Assembly: GCA_023451735.1 (NCBI GenBank)
Contig: JAEXYH010000040.1
Location: 1 to 64,000, forward strand
Origin: Pseudomonadota bacterium
GTDB lineage: Bacteria; Pseudomonadota; Alphaproteobacteria; Rhizobiales; Rhizobiaceae
Direction of reading: 5' to 3'
Length of the DNA stretch: 64,000 nucleotides
In this document: piece by piece, positions 28,015-36,707 of the stretch
Numbering within the stretch: the stretch's first letter is position 1
Layout of the letters: each line of letters starts with the position of its first letter
The notes under the pieces: generated by a model
Told to the model about the DNA's origin: nothing
Databases searched by the model: none
Seen by the model: the letters and a program-made list of their open reading frames with translations, nothing else
Program-made: the position numbers and the translations under genes

Positions 28015-28165
28015 ATCATGCTCCCGATGTTTCCCGTTGATAGACAGCGGCACCGGTCGGGCTTCGTGGCGCGTTCCGTCGCCGGTGATTGAAGAGACTG
28101 CGGATGCAAAGGCCTGAGCATCACCAAAAGTAACGGGATTGGCCATGTTTGGCCGGCGGTCCGTT

Positions 28166-29857
28166 TCATGACATAAGCAGGACGAGGACCATGCCCCAGA
28201 TGGTCAGAAACGTGTTTCCGACGGCATATGTCACGGTATAGCCCAAACCCGGAATTTGGCTTTTTGCTCGATCGTTGATCATCCCAAGGGAGGCCGTCGT
28301 GGTGCGCGCTCCGGAGCAGCATCCCAAGAGAATCGCAGGATGAAAGCGGAAAACGTATTTGCCGACATACATCGCTAGGATCAGCGGCACCGTCGTCACA
28401 ATCACACCCCAGAGGAACAGGCTGAACCCGAGCTGCTGCAGACCGGCGACAAAACCCGGTCCCGACGAAATGCCGACCACGGCGATGAAAACGTTGAGAC
28501 CAACGGAATTCATGAACCAGACAGTAGGTGAGGGTATGCGCCCGAATGTCGGGCGGACCGAACGAAGCCATCCGAAGAAAAGCCCCGAAATCAGTGCTCC
28601 GCCTGATGTTGAAAGCGTCAAGGGTACGCTGCCCACCTTGTAGGTCACCGCCCCAATCAACGCGCCGATCGTGATTGCTGCGCCGATGAAGGCCACGTCG
28701 GCAATGTCCGTCTGCGCATCCGGCCGGCCCAGTGCCTTCGTTGCCGCGGCGACATCCTGCGTGCGCCCGACAATAGTCAGGATATCGCCCCGCTGGACCT
28801 GTGTATTCGGCAGGATAGGTATTTCTGTTGCGGTCGCACCGCGAACGATCTTGCGCAAAAAGACGCCGCGGGCGAGCGGCATGGACGCCAGCTCGGCAAG
28901 CGTCTTGCCATCCACCGCCTTGTTGGTGACGAAAACATCGACACCGCCAGCCGGGACTGCGAGTAACTCCTGGTCATTTATCTCCTCAGCCACACTGCCG
29001 ATAAGATCGACGAGGATTTCCCGTCGCCCTGCCACAGCGAGAATATCGCCGGCGGCGATTACAGTATCCACGGTTGCGTCCTGTACCTTTCCGTCACGCC
29101 TGATGCGCTCGATGAATACGCGTTCGGGCGGTAGCAGGCGTTCTGCCTCGAGCACGGTCAGGCCTGCGGCTCGCCCCCCATCCTTCACCCGATAGGCGCG
29201 TAGCTCGTAATGATGCCACGCAGTCCCGACACCACCCAGAGCCTTCCTGCCGCCATGCTCGAGCTCATAACGCTTGCATTCCGCTTCCAGGTCTATGCCC
29301 AGCAGGAATGGCCCAAGCAGGGCAAGGACTATGGCTGAACCCACCGTCCCGAAGATATAGGTGACGGCATAGGCGACAGGCATCGCATCCAGCATGGCCT
29401 TGCTCTGTTCAGGTGGAAGACCAAGACGGTTAATGGCGTCCGTCGCCAACCCCATCGAAGCCGAGATCGTCTGGGAACCAGCATAGAGCCCGGCAGCCGA
29501 GCCGATATCATATCCGGCGATGAGCGCGCCGAAATATGCCGCCCCCAGGCAGAAGAGGCAGACCACCGCAGCAAAGAGCGCCTGCGGGATTCCGTCCTTC
29601 GCGATCCCTCTAACGAACTGCGGACCAACCCCATATCCGATCGCGAAAAGAAACATAAGGAAGAATGTCGATTTTAATGGCGGGGAAATGGTGATTCCGA
29701 GCTGACCGATCAGAACAGCTGCAATCAGCGTTGCCGTGACGGCACCCAGCCCCAGCCCCTTATAGGTGAACGAGCCGAAGTAATAACCGAGGCCTAGCGA
29801 CAGAAAGATCGCAATTTCAGGATAGGTGCGGAGCGTGCTTACGAACCAGTCAACCAT
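28166..29857 (-). CDS. aspT: AspT/YidE-type antiporter (aspartate:alanine exchanger family)
   Basis: A 563-residue membrane protein of the AAE family. It has two homologous halves of five to six helices each. Between them are two TrkA-C domains ('VFIERIRRDGKVQDATVDTV' and 'VFLRKIVRGATATEIPIL'). The conserved 'GCCSGARTTTASLG' near the end and 'LYAGSQTISASMGLATDAIN' are family signatures. Tetragenococcus AspT swaps aspartate for alanine, creating a proton gradient. The gene precedes a decarboxylase by 152 bases, so it may exchange that enzyme's substrate and product instead. The ATG at 29857 has AGAGGGA upstream; the frame beyond it is rejected. Confidence 0.85.
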   Translation of the reverse strand: MVDWFVSTLRTYPEIAIFLSLGLGYYFGSFTYKGLGLGAVTATLIAAVLIGQLGITISPPLKSTFFLMFLFAIGYGVGPQFVRGIAKDGIPQALFAAVVCLFCLGAAYFGALIAGYDIGSAAGLYAGSQTISASMGLATDAINRLGLPPEQSKAMLDAMPVAYAVTYIFGTVGSAIVLALLGPFLLGIDLEAECKRYELEHGGRKALGGVGTAWHHYELRAYRVKDGGRAAGLTVLEAERLLPPERVFIERIRRDGKVQDATVDTVIAAGDILAVAGRREILVDLIGSVAEEINDQELLAVPAGGVDVFVTNKAVDGKTLAELASMPLARGVFLRKIVRGATATEIPILPNTQVQRGDILTIVGRTQDVAAATKALGRPDAQTDIADVAFIGAAITIGALIGAVTYKVGSVPLTLSTSGGALISGLFFGWLRSVRPTFGRIPSPTVWFMNSVGLNVFIAVVGISSGPGFVAGLQQLGFSLFLWGVIVTTVPLILAMYVGKYVFRFHPAILLGCCSGARTTTASLGMINDRAKSQIPGLGYTVTYAVGNTFLTIWGMVLVLLMS

Positions 29858-29993
29858 CGGTCCCTCTCTCGGTTGATCGCTGGGGCATGGAAGGTCGTTT
29901 CCCTCCGAATGCACCCGAACGGTTCTCGTTTGCTCCAAACCACGTGTGGGTGAAGCGTCGAGTTGAGGGTCGCTCACCAGAGAGTGTTCGCGA

Positions 29994-30013
29994 AGTAGAA
30001 TACGGTAATATAC
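29994..30013. promoter_or_regulatory. Tandem decamer site B (upstream of the antiporter)
   Basis: AGTAGAATAC and GGTAATATAC, joined end to end, fit CGTAnnnTAC CGTAnnnTAC at 12 of 14 defined positions. Site A in the MscS promoter shares 17 of these 20 bases. It lies 137 bases before the antiporter start. Confidence 0.55.
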
Positions 30014-30084
30014 CGCGGCGGCTGACGCTGATTATCGGAGCCGCCGCGCGGGCTGGAGGACCTCTTCGCGAAGTGTGCGGGGCG

Positions 30085-30381
30085 CTAAGGCCGTAACGGT
30101 CGCAACAGGATGACGTTGGCTCGCGACAGGGCCTGTTCGATTTCTTTGGCAAGACTGTCGATAAGCTCTTCGTATTCGAGCTGCCTTGCATCTCTGATAT
30201 CGAAGGGTAGATGCCGACATTCGTTCAGAGCGGTTTTGACGTCTGCGAGATCCTCGCAAAGGGCCCTGAAATCCTCATCGAACTGGAACAGATTGTCTAT
30301 CTGTCTTCGCAAAGCGGGAAAACGCTCGAGAGCGGCGACAAGTCCGCGTGAATGTGATGCTTTATCTGAGCCGGATTCCAT
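30085..30381 (-). CDS. Small protein related to the one at 32844
   Basis: A 98-residue acidic, helix-rich protein: 'FPALRRQIDNLFQFDEDFRA' and 'LEYEELIDSLAKEIEQALSR'. It shares a pattern with the protein at 32844-33092: 'LPALRHQL', a middle helix, then 'R.YEDL..EIE.EV'. Both may be members of one uncharacterised family. The two copies flank the PPK2 and AI-2E genes. The start has a GGGGG stretch upstream. Function unknown. Confidence 0.65.
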   Translation of the reverse strand: MESGSDKASHSRGLVAALERFPALRRQIDNLFQFDEDFRALCEDLADVKTALNECRHLPFDIRDARQLEYEELIDSLAKEIEQALSRANVILLRPLRP

Positions 30382-30447
30382 CAGGCCCCCACGAAGGCTT
30401 CGATTGCGACAGATTGATCATCGTAGCGCGGTTCGGGAAAGCGTGGC

Positions 30448-30467
30448 GTATTATACTCGAAATTACC
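30448..30467 (-). promoter_or_regulatory. Tandem decamer site C (weaker)
   Basis: Read on the minus strand, GGTAATTTCG then AGTATAATAC fit the tandem pattern at 10 of 14 positions. It lies about 67 bases before the small gene at 30381 (minus strand) and 330 bases before the PPK2 gene. Confidence 0.35.
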
Positions 30468-30575
30468 GAGCTTTTGACGGCACACATCGCCTCGCCAACT
30501 TATCCATCCAAGCGATAGCGGGTCATAACATCGTTGAGTTGGCGACCGTTGGCTTGCCGCAGCATGCCGTAACAC

Positions 30576-30595
30576 AGAGACTACGGGATATTACG
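30576..30595 (-). promoter_or_regulatory. Tandem decamer site D (weaker)
   Basis: Minus-strand CGTAATATCC then CGTAGTCTCT fit at 11 of 14 positions. This is in the 417-base gap between the small gene at 30381 and PPK2 at 30799; apart from sites C and D I saw nothing else in that gap. Confidence 0.35.
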
Positions 30596-30798
30596 AGCCA
30601 CGCGAGACAGGCCGCACTAGACTAACCGAAGGCTCGCAACCGGCGCGACAGCATACCGGCATACTTGGCCGTGTTGCTCATTTCTTCCTGAGGCCCGGGC
30701 TCTCAATACCGTCAGTGGTTTCGCCGTCTGCGATGCGTTTTTTCCGATCACGGCCTGGCCCATGGCTCGGCATTTTTAGGGCAGTACAGGAGGCTAGG

Positions 30799-31629
30799 AT
30801 GAACCAGTTGCACAATGCGGGTCACGAGATTGCAAAAAAGCAAAAGAAGTCGTGGAACTATGACAAGGAACTGAAACGGCTCCAGGTGGAACTTGCTCAT
30901 CTTCAAGCGTGGGTCAAAGATTCCGGCATGCGGGTGGTCATCATCTTCGAAGGTCGCGATGCAGCAGGCAAGGGTGGCGTCATCAAACGTATTCTGGAGA
31001 AAGTCAGCCCTAGAGTGTTTCGTGTTATCGCGCTTCCGGCTCCCACGGAACGCGAAAAATCGCAAATCTATATGCAACGGTACATCGCACACCTTCCGGC
31101 TGCCGGCGAGATCGTGATCTTCGACCGCAGTTGGTACAATCGGCCAGGCGTTGATCGGATCATGGGATTTTGCAGTGAGAAGAAGGCACGCCGCTTTCTT
31201 GAGCTTGCGCCGCGCTTCGAGGCGGCGATTGTCGAAAGCGGCGTCCTGCTCCTGAAGTACTTTCTTATCGTCAGCGAAGAAGAGCAAGAACGTCGCTTCA
31301 AGAAGCGTATCGAAGATCCGTTGCGGCAGTGGAAACTAAGCCCAATGGATATCGAATCCTATCGGCGCTGGTGGGACTACACCCAGGCCTATGATGAGAT
31401 GTTGCGCATGACGGACACCGAGCATGCGCCTTGGTGGATTGTACCCTCGGATGACAAAAAGCGCGCGCGCGTAAATTGCATCACTCATATTCTCTCATCC
31501 ATTCCCTATGAACGATTAGCGTTCAAGGTCCCTGATCTCGGCAAACGCCAGAAGCGGCCAAACGACTATGTCGAAGATCAGAGCCCTCGACACGTAGTCC
31601 CTGACATCAGTCGATCCGCCCAGCAGTGA
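30799..31629 (+). CDS. ppk2: Polyphosphate kinase 2 (PPK2)
   Basis: A 276-residue PPK2-family enzyme, which uses polyphosphate to phosphorylate nucleotides. The Walker A block is 'FEGRDAAGKGGVIKRI', Walker B 'VIFDRSWYNRPGVDRIMGF', and a lid region with 'RRFKKRIEDPLRQWKLSPMD' follows. The C-terminal 'DYTQAYDEML..T' and 'APWWIVPSDDKKRARVN' are family blocks. Length and motifs suggest an intact class I type. The start at 30799 has AGGAGG 5-6 bases upstream, clearly better than the frame's first ATG at 30715. It precedes an AI-2E permease by 33 bases. Confidence 0.92.
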   Translation: MNQLHNAGHEIAKKQKKSWNYDKELKRLQVELAHLQAWVKDSGMRVVIIFEGRDAAGKGGVIKRILEKVSPRVFRVIALPAPTEREKSQIYMQRYIAHLPAAGEIVIFDRSWYNRPGVDRIMGFCSEKKARRFLELAPRFEAAIVESGVLLLKYFLIVSEEEQERRFKKRIEDPLRQWKLSPMDIESYRRWWDYTQAYDEMLRMTDTEHAPWWIVPSDDKKRARVNCITHILSSIPYERLAFKVPDLGKRQKRPNDYVEDQSPRHVVPDISRSAQQ

Positions 31630-31662
31630 TTGATCCCATTCGTCAGCCAGTGAGCTCGGATC

Positions 31663-32823
31663 ATGAACACCGCTACCCCAGCCGATAAGCAGGAGCCACG
31701 CCCTCTCGCGGCAAGCCATATCTCGATCGAAGCGCGCGTTGGCGACCTTGTCCGGATCGGGATCATTGCGGCCTTCACCTATTGGTCGGCGCAGCTGGTG
31801 GCGCCCTTCGCCCTGATCATCATATGGGCCGCGATCATGACGGTCGCACTCCATCCGTTGTTCGATTTTCTGACAAGGCTCCTCGGCGGTCGAAAACTTT
31901 TAGCGGCGTTCACTCTTGTCGCCACCTGCCTTCTCGTGATCATCAGTCCTCTTGCTCTCGCAGCCGCGAACTTTGTCGACACTCTACAAAAAGTCTTTGC
32001 GGATAATGTCGGCGTCAGTCTACCCGAAGCGCCGGAGCGGTTGAACGAAATTCCGATCGTCGGGGCTACACTTTACTCTGCATGGAATGAGGCCACCACC
32101 AACGTGGCCGCCGCAATCATGTCATTCAAGCAGCCGTTGCGTGAGGCCGGCGGTATTATTTTCAACAAGGTTCTGTCCATTGGCGGCGGCATCCTCAGCT
32201 TTATCGTGTCGATAATCTTGTGCGGCGTCTTTCTAACCATGGCGCCGCGCCTCGCCTCTGGCATTCAGATCGTGGCAAACCGTGTCGCCGGCGATAGAGG
32301 TGTGGGCTTCGCGAAATTGGCAGGTACGACGGTAAGGAACGTCTCGCGTGGAGTGATTGGCGTCGCGCTGCTCCAAGCTATTTTATGTGGGCTGATCTTC
32401 ATGGCCTTCGGAGTGCCTGCGCGAGGGGCTCTAACCTACGGCGTCTTCATTCTGTGTCTTATACAAATTGGGCCAGGCCTCATCCTCTTGCCGCTCCTTG
32501 GTTGGATTTGGATTTCATGGCCTCTGGATGTCTCCGCCCTGTTCACTGCAATTACCGTTCCAGTGATGCTCGTAGATAATATTTTGAAACCGATACTTAT
32601 TTCCCGGGGACTTTCGACACCCATGCCCGTCATTCTGGTCGGAGTTATTGGCGGGACGATCTCCCACGGACTGGTGGGGCTTTTCATCGGTCCGATCGTT
32701 TTGGGTGTATTTTATGAACTACTCGTCGCCTGGGTATGGCCGCAGCCGCCCATTGCACAGTCATCTACGTCTTTCGGAAACCCACCCGAGGAGATCGGGC
32801 GCGGGAAATTGCCCGACAGCTAA
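31663..32823 (+). CDS. AI-2E/PerM-family membrane permease
   Basis: A 386-residue membrane protein with eight predicted helices. The family blocks are 'FALIIIWAAIMTVALHPLFD' near residues 48-67 and the C-terminal 'PVILVGVIGGTISHGLVGLF' region. The family includes TqsA-type autoinducer-2 exporters and Na+/H+ antiporter-like proteins; many members are uncharacterised. It is probably in one operon with PPK2. The ribosome-binding site is weak, which suggests translational coupling. Confidence 0.88.
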   Translation: MNTATPADKQEPRPLAASHISIEARVGDLVRIGIIAAFTYWSAQLVAPFALIIIWAAIMTVALHPLFDFLTRLLGGRKLLAAFTLVATCLLVIISPLALAAANFVDTLQKVFADNVGVSLPEAPERLNEIPIVGATLYSAWNEATTNVAAAIMSFKQPLREAGGIIFNKVLSIGGGILSFIVSIILCGVFLTMAPRLASGIQIVANRVAGDRGVGFAKLAGTTVRNVSRGVIGVALLQAILCGLIFMAFGVPARGALTYGVFILCLIQIGPGLILLPLLGWIWISWPLDVSALFTAITVPVMLVDNILKPILISRGLSTPMPVILVGVIGGTISHGLVGLFIGPIVLGVFYELLVAWVWPQPPIAQSSTSFGNPPEEIGRGKLPDS

Positions 32824-32843
32824 AATCAACGCTCATCTGAGGC

Positions 32844-33092
32844 TCAGCTTCTTTCTGAATAATAGCGCGAGACCTCGTGCTCGATTTCGCGGCATAGGTC
32901 CTCATATTCGCGAACTCGGCTCACGTCGATCGGCCGCTCAAGTCGCAGGCGATCCAGCGTAGATGTTGCAAGGTCGTAGGATTCGAAAAGATCGTCAATC
33001 GTATCGCTGACGTGACTGCGAAGCTGATGCCGCAGAGCAGGCAACTTCAACATGAGTTTGTTACGCCCGCTGCGGGCATTGGAAGACTGCAT
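32844..33092 (-). CDS. Small protein, second member of the 30085 family
   Basis: An 82-residue protein. 'LMLKLPALRHQLRSHVSDTI', a middle helix, and 'VREYEDLCREIEHEVSRYY' match the layout of the protein at 30085. The ATG at 33092 has GAGG 8 bases upstream; a TTG at 33122 is a less likely start. It converges on the AI-2E permease gene. Function unknown. Confidence 0.6.
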   Translation of the reverse strand: MQSSNARSGRNKLMLKLPALRHQLRSHVSDTIDDLFESYDLATSTLDRLRLERPIDVSRVREYEDLCREIEHEVSRYYSERS

Positions 33093-33315
33093 CCCGATTG
33101 CCTCGGTTCTATCCCCCGACAATCCGAGAGGGCAACAGATAGTTCCGGTGTCACAATCGTGAGCCTAAGAAGGTCTCAGCAACAGCTATAATAAAGACAA
33201 CGCACGAAGCACGATAGCGGTGTCTTCGATCCCGGAAGTTATCTGTTGCGGCCCGACAGCGCCTGGTCTCGCGTTGTCCCTCTTGTTTAATTCTTTCGGG
33301 GCCGCCAAACAGCGG

Positions 33316-34251
33316 CTAGTCCATCGTTATGTCCCAATCGTCACCCGGATTGAACATCCGGATTTGCGATGCACGCTCTTGCGTTTCTTCTCCCAAATCC
33401 TTCTCGTAGACGACCCCCGAGTAATTGACGATGAAAGTCTGGACACCCGTGACCCCGTAGTTAACTGGCCAGGCAATTAGGGCGAAACCGTTCGTCATGT
33501 TGCCATTCACGATATAGCTGTACTCCCCGCCAAGCACATTCGGCCCCTGCGCCGTCAGAATGCGGTATCGGTAGCCATAGTACCCTTCACCCTGTTTGGC
33601 TTTGCTGAAGGCCGCAGATTCGAGCATCGGCCCTGCAGGACTTTCTTCTTCATCGTCGCCGGCTTGCCAATACAGTCCATCACGTTCGCCGGGTGAGCTG
33701 ATCAAGCGTTGAGCAAACTCGAGAATCCGATCCCCGTCTTCGTCTATCCTGGCATATTCGTATTGGGCATCGACATAGTCGCGCATGGTATCGATCGTGA
33801 TGAGTTCATTCTCGCCGATCCGTCGATTGACTATCTCTTCCAGCCCTATCTCCGTGTCAAACGACCATTGCCCGTTGGCCTGCCTGGCGAGAGGAAAGGG
33901 TAAGGGCCACAGGATCTCTCCGACGGCAACAACCTTAAAACCTCTCACGTCCTGAAGACGCAACTGTCTCGCCGCCCCCTCGCGGATCAGATCCAGGCTC
34001 ATCATGGCCTCGCTGCTGTCGCGTAGCTTGGTGGCATTGAGCCCAAGCAGCTTTGCCAAGCCGTCGACATCCTGCGCCTTCAACACCTTGCCGAATTCGT
34101 CCATCGCGGCAGACGGCTCGGCGAAGGACGGCGGCATCTCGCCTTTGAACTCCTGGAGGTTTGTCTGCTTCTCGGCCGCGGACGGAGCAGCGATAGCCAC
34201 TGCAGCGGCCACGACAGTCAGGCCAGCCAATAATCTAATCTTCTGCCTCAT
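33316..34251 (-). CDS. DUF2950 exported protein
   Basis: A 311-residue secreted protein with a Sec signal peptide ('MRQKIRLLAGLTVVAAAVAI'). The DUF2950 pattern is seen in 'FDTEIGLEEIVNRRIGENEL', 'YVDAQYEYA' and 'QGEGYYGYRYRILTAQG'. The family has no assigned biochemical role and usually sits beside a DUF3300 gene, as here. The frame extends upstream to 34602, but this would cover the DUF3300 gene's end and is rejected. Confidence 0.85.
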   Translation of the reverse strand: MRQKIRLLAGLTVVAAAVAIAAPSAAEKQTNLQEFKGEMPPSFAEPSAAMDEFGKVLKAQDVDGLAKLLGLNATKLRDSSEAMMSLDLIREGAARQLRLQDVRGFKVVAVGEILWPLPFPLARQANGQWSFDTEIGLEEIVNRRIGENELITIDTMRDYVDAQYEYARIDEDGDRILEFAQRLISSPGERDGLYWQAGDDEEESPAGPMLESAAFSKAKQGEGYYGYRYRILTAQGPNVLGGEYSYIVNGNMTNGFALIAWPVNYGVTGVQTFIVNYSGVVYEKDLGEETQERASQIRMFNPGDDWDITMD

Positions 34252-34279
34252 GATCTGTCTCCAAAGACCGGAAGGAATG

Positions 34280-35671
34280 TTATCTGCGGCCGCCGCCGCG
34301 ACCACCGCGACCGCCACCATGATGCATGGGGCGGCCGCCACCGCGGGGTGTCGCGCGGGGTGCGCCACGCTGCCCGCCGCCCATGCTGTGCCCTCCACGC
34401 TGGGAGGCAACGGTTTCCCGTCGTCCCGATTGGACATTGCCGAGCGCATTCGGTTGGCGCGCACGATTGTCCGGCCGTGCGGCCATTTTCGGCTTATTTG
34501 CTTGCTTGACTTTCGGCGCGGACTGAGGGCTGCGGCGTTGTTCTGCGGCCGGCCGATTGGCCGCCGGATTGCTGCGGCTTGCTGCGGGCCGATTTTCGGC
34601 ACCTCTGTTGGTCGCCGGTCTAGCCCCCTGTTTCAGACCCTCAGCCGTCTTCCGGCGAACGTCGTCGGGACGAGACAGGTTTTGTCTGTTTGCAATCCCG
34701 TCCGTAGCCTTGCGATCACGGGCCTGATTCTTCAGCGAATTACGATTGTCCGAAACCAGACCGGATTTTATCGAGGAACGATCGAGATTTGCAAACTGAT
34801 CCTTGCCGATATTCAGCTTGCTGCGATCTACCTTGCTCCAGTCGACGTCGTTCCATTTCAGTTTGCCGTTGAAATTTCGGTCGTTGAAGCAATTGTTACA
34901 GTCGACATCAACATCGCCGTTCCATCTTCCGCCCCAGACGCCCCAGTCGTCCCAATTGACCACAGCCGCCCAAGCGATCCCTGTTACGGCGCCGGCAAAG
35001 AATGCTGCGCCGGGATAGTAGTAGTTGTCGTAGTAATTATCGGAATAATAAACCGGCTGAGCTGCATAGCCCGGCTCATAGAGCATTTGCGGCGGATATT
35101 GCGGGATATAGATCTTTTCCGGATCAGTGGGACGAATGATCACGTTTTCATTCTCCACGACGACGGTGATCTTTTCATCCGTCTTGATCAGGTCCTTAGC
35201 CATAGCTTCGTCTCGAAGCTGCTGTATGGCCACAAGTACGTCCTTTTGCTGATACGTCAGCGCATTCCCGAGCGCCTGTGTCCAGGTAAGATCATTACTC
35301 ATCATCTTGACGACGTCAGGGTAGTTGAGAAGTGAGATCACGCTTCCATCCCACTCTTCTTTTGGCTTCGAATCCTTGTTATTTTGCTTGGTCTGCAAGA
35401 ACCGATCAGCTTCAACAATCTGCAACGGCATGAGTGACGCTGCGGAAATCGCGGCGACGAGCTCGTCCGGATAGAGCGCTATCCGCGCCACCAGGATTTC
35501 GAGTTCGTCCTCCGACAACAAAGGGTTTTGCGTGGGAGCCTGCCCCGACGTCGCTGACGGGTTGGGCTTGGGCACAGGTGCCTGGGAAAACGCAGGTGGA
35601 CCGGGATATGACGAGATGAGTGCCAGCGCTGACAACCCGGCGACCAACGTGAAGCGTTTCGATTTCATCAC
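34280..35671 (-). CDS. DUF3300 exported protein with Arg/Gly-rich tail
   Basis: A 463-residue protein. A signal peptide is followed by the DUF3300 domain (about 50-190; 'LARIALYPDELVAAISAASL'-like, here 'VARIALYPDELVAAISAASL'), a Tyr-rich stretch ('YYSDNYYDNYYYPG'), and a low-complexity C-terminal 150 residues rich in Arg, Asn, Gly and Pro ending 'GGRGGRGGGRR'. The tail suggests an extended, possibly surface-exposed or nucleic-acid/polyanion-binding region. It forms a two-gene operon with the DUF2950 gene (28-base gap). Confidence 0.85.
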   Translation of the reverse strand: MMKSKRFTLVAGLSALALISSYPGPPAFSQAPVPKPNPSATSGQAPTQNPLLSEDELEILVARIALYPDELVAAISAASLMPLQIVEADRFLQTKQNNKDSKPKEEWDGSVISLLNYPDVVKMMSNDLTWTQALGNALTYQQKDVLVAIQQLRDEAMAKDLIKTDEKITVVVENENVIIRPTDPEKIYIPQYPPQMLYEPGYAAQPVYYSDNYYDNYYYPGAAFFAGAVTGIAWAAVVNWDDWGVWGGRWNGDVDVDCNNCFNDRNFNGKLKWNDVDWSKVDRSKLNIGKDQFANLDRSSIKSGLVSDNRNSLKNQARDRKATDGIANRQNLSRPDDVRRKTAEGLKQGARPATNRGAENRPAASRSNPAANRPAAEQRRSPQSAPKVKQANKPKMAARPDNRARQPNALGNVQSGRRETVASQRGGHSMGGGQRGAPRATPRGGGRPMHHGGGRGGRGGGRR

Positions 35672-35845
35672 CCGTCAACCTCGCCCTGTTAAATAAAAGA
35701 TTTTGCAGGGCTGAAGAGGTCGCATTCGCGGCACAATGGATCGGATACGGAGGATCTGGCAGATCTCTGTGTCTCGACGCAGCTCAGTAAAAATGGACGT
35801 TGCTGCAGCCCAAGTGACATATAAACCCGCAAATCAGCACATGGG

Positions 35846-35865
35846 CGTAGTTTACGCGATCCTAC
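35846..35865. promoter_or_regulatory. Tandem decamer site H (variant)
   Basis: CGTAGTTTAC then GCGATCCTAC: the first decamer is perfect, the second fits only at TAC and one other base (11 of 14 overall). It lies 174 bases from the DUF3300 start in the 593-base divergent gap 35672-36264, which holds no gene. Confidence 0.4.
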
Positions 35866-36075
35866 TTTTCGCCTTCAACGTACCCGGCAGGAGAGGAAAT
35901 AGCTGAAACGGCAAAGATAGCCTCAGGCGTTCAAGTGCACCTGTTGAGGTTTTATCGTCCTCGCAATGTGTTTCGGCCATCAGCAACGAAACCGACAGCG
36001 ATCCACTAGTCGGGTGGCTGTCTCATCACCCATCTACAAACGCGACAAAACGCCGGAAAACCAGAAGCTATCCGC

Positions 36076-36095
36076 CGTAAATTACACGATGTTAC
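36076..36095. promoter_or_regulatory. Tandem decamer site E (variant)
   Basis: CGTAAATTAC then ACGATGTTAC. It has the same form as site H: a perfect first decamer and a second of the type nCGATnnTAC (11 of 14). It lies 170 bases before the membrane gene at 36265, a mirror of the site H distance. Confidence 0.4.
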
Positions 36096-36264
36096 AAGCA
36101 AGAGACCCCGCTTGGCGCGTATCGTCAGCGCGAAGTCCAAGGCCGCTTGTGCTAACGCCTACGCGCATGAATTCTTGCAGTTCGCCGCCACGATAGCGGC
36201 AGATCCAAGCACCTTCGGCAGTTCCGGTTTGACTGGTAGCTCAATTCTGCAAAAGGAAATCGCG

Positions 36265-36705
36265 ATGGCGCAAGACATTCATCCGGCAGCGATCGATCAC
36301 TTACCACCGTTTATTACTGAGCCAGGTCAGACTGATTATCTCTTCGTCGCCGTTGTGATCTTCCTAGTCGTCGCCATTCTGGTCATCGGCAACCTGTATT
36401 TCCAGCTTCACGCCGTGCCTGAGCGGCTGGCGCATCGCACCAGCAAGGTGCAAATGGAAGTTGTGGCGGTTCTCGCTCTGATTTCGCTTTTCACGCACAA
36501 TCATCTTTTCTGGATCGCAGGCTTACTGCTTGCCTTCGTTCAGATCCCTGATTTTTCCACACCGCTCTACTCGATCGCAGAATCGCTGGGAAAGCTTTCT
36601 GGTCGCAATGTTCGCATGGAACTTGATGAAAAAAACGAGGAGGAAATTGCGCCACTTCAGGACGACGTCAATTTGAAAAATACATATGGTGGAGAGGGAG
36701 TTTGA
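36265..36705 (+). CDS. Small inner-membrane partner of an HlyD-type protein
   Basis: A 146-residue protein with helices at about 25-46 ('YLFVAVVIFLVVAILVIGNL') and 67-100, and an acidic C-terminus. The context resembles small DUF-type membrane proteins that accompany YibH/YiaV-like membrane fusion proteins. The start at 36265 has AAAAGGAAA 5 bases upstream. The stop codon overlaps the region before the next gene by three bases, so the two are coupled. Confidence 0.7.
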   Translation: MAQDIHPAAIDHLPPFITEPGQTDYLFVAVVIFLVVAILVIGNLYFQLHAVPERLAHRTSKVQMEVVAVLALISLFTHNHLFWIAGLLLAFVQIPDFSTPLYSIAESLGKLSGRNVRMELDEKNEEEIAPLQDDVNLKNTYGGEGV

Positions 36706-36707
36706 CA

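Noticed and set aside
34004..35335. 443-residue open frame on the plus strand
   Set aside because: Antisense to DUF2950/DUF3300, both with signal peptides and family motifs; the product is low-complexity.
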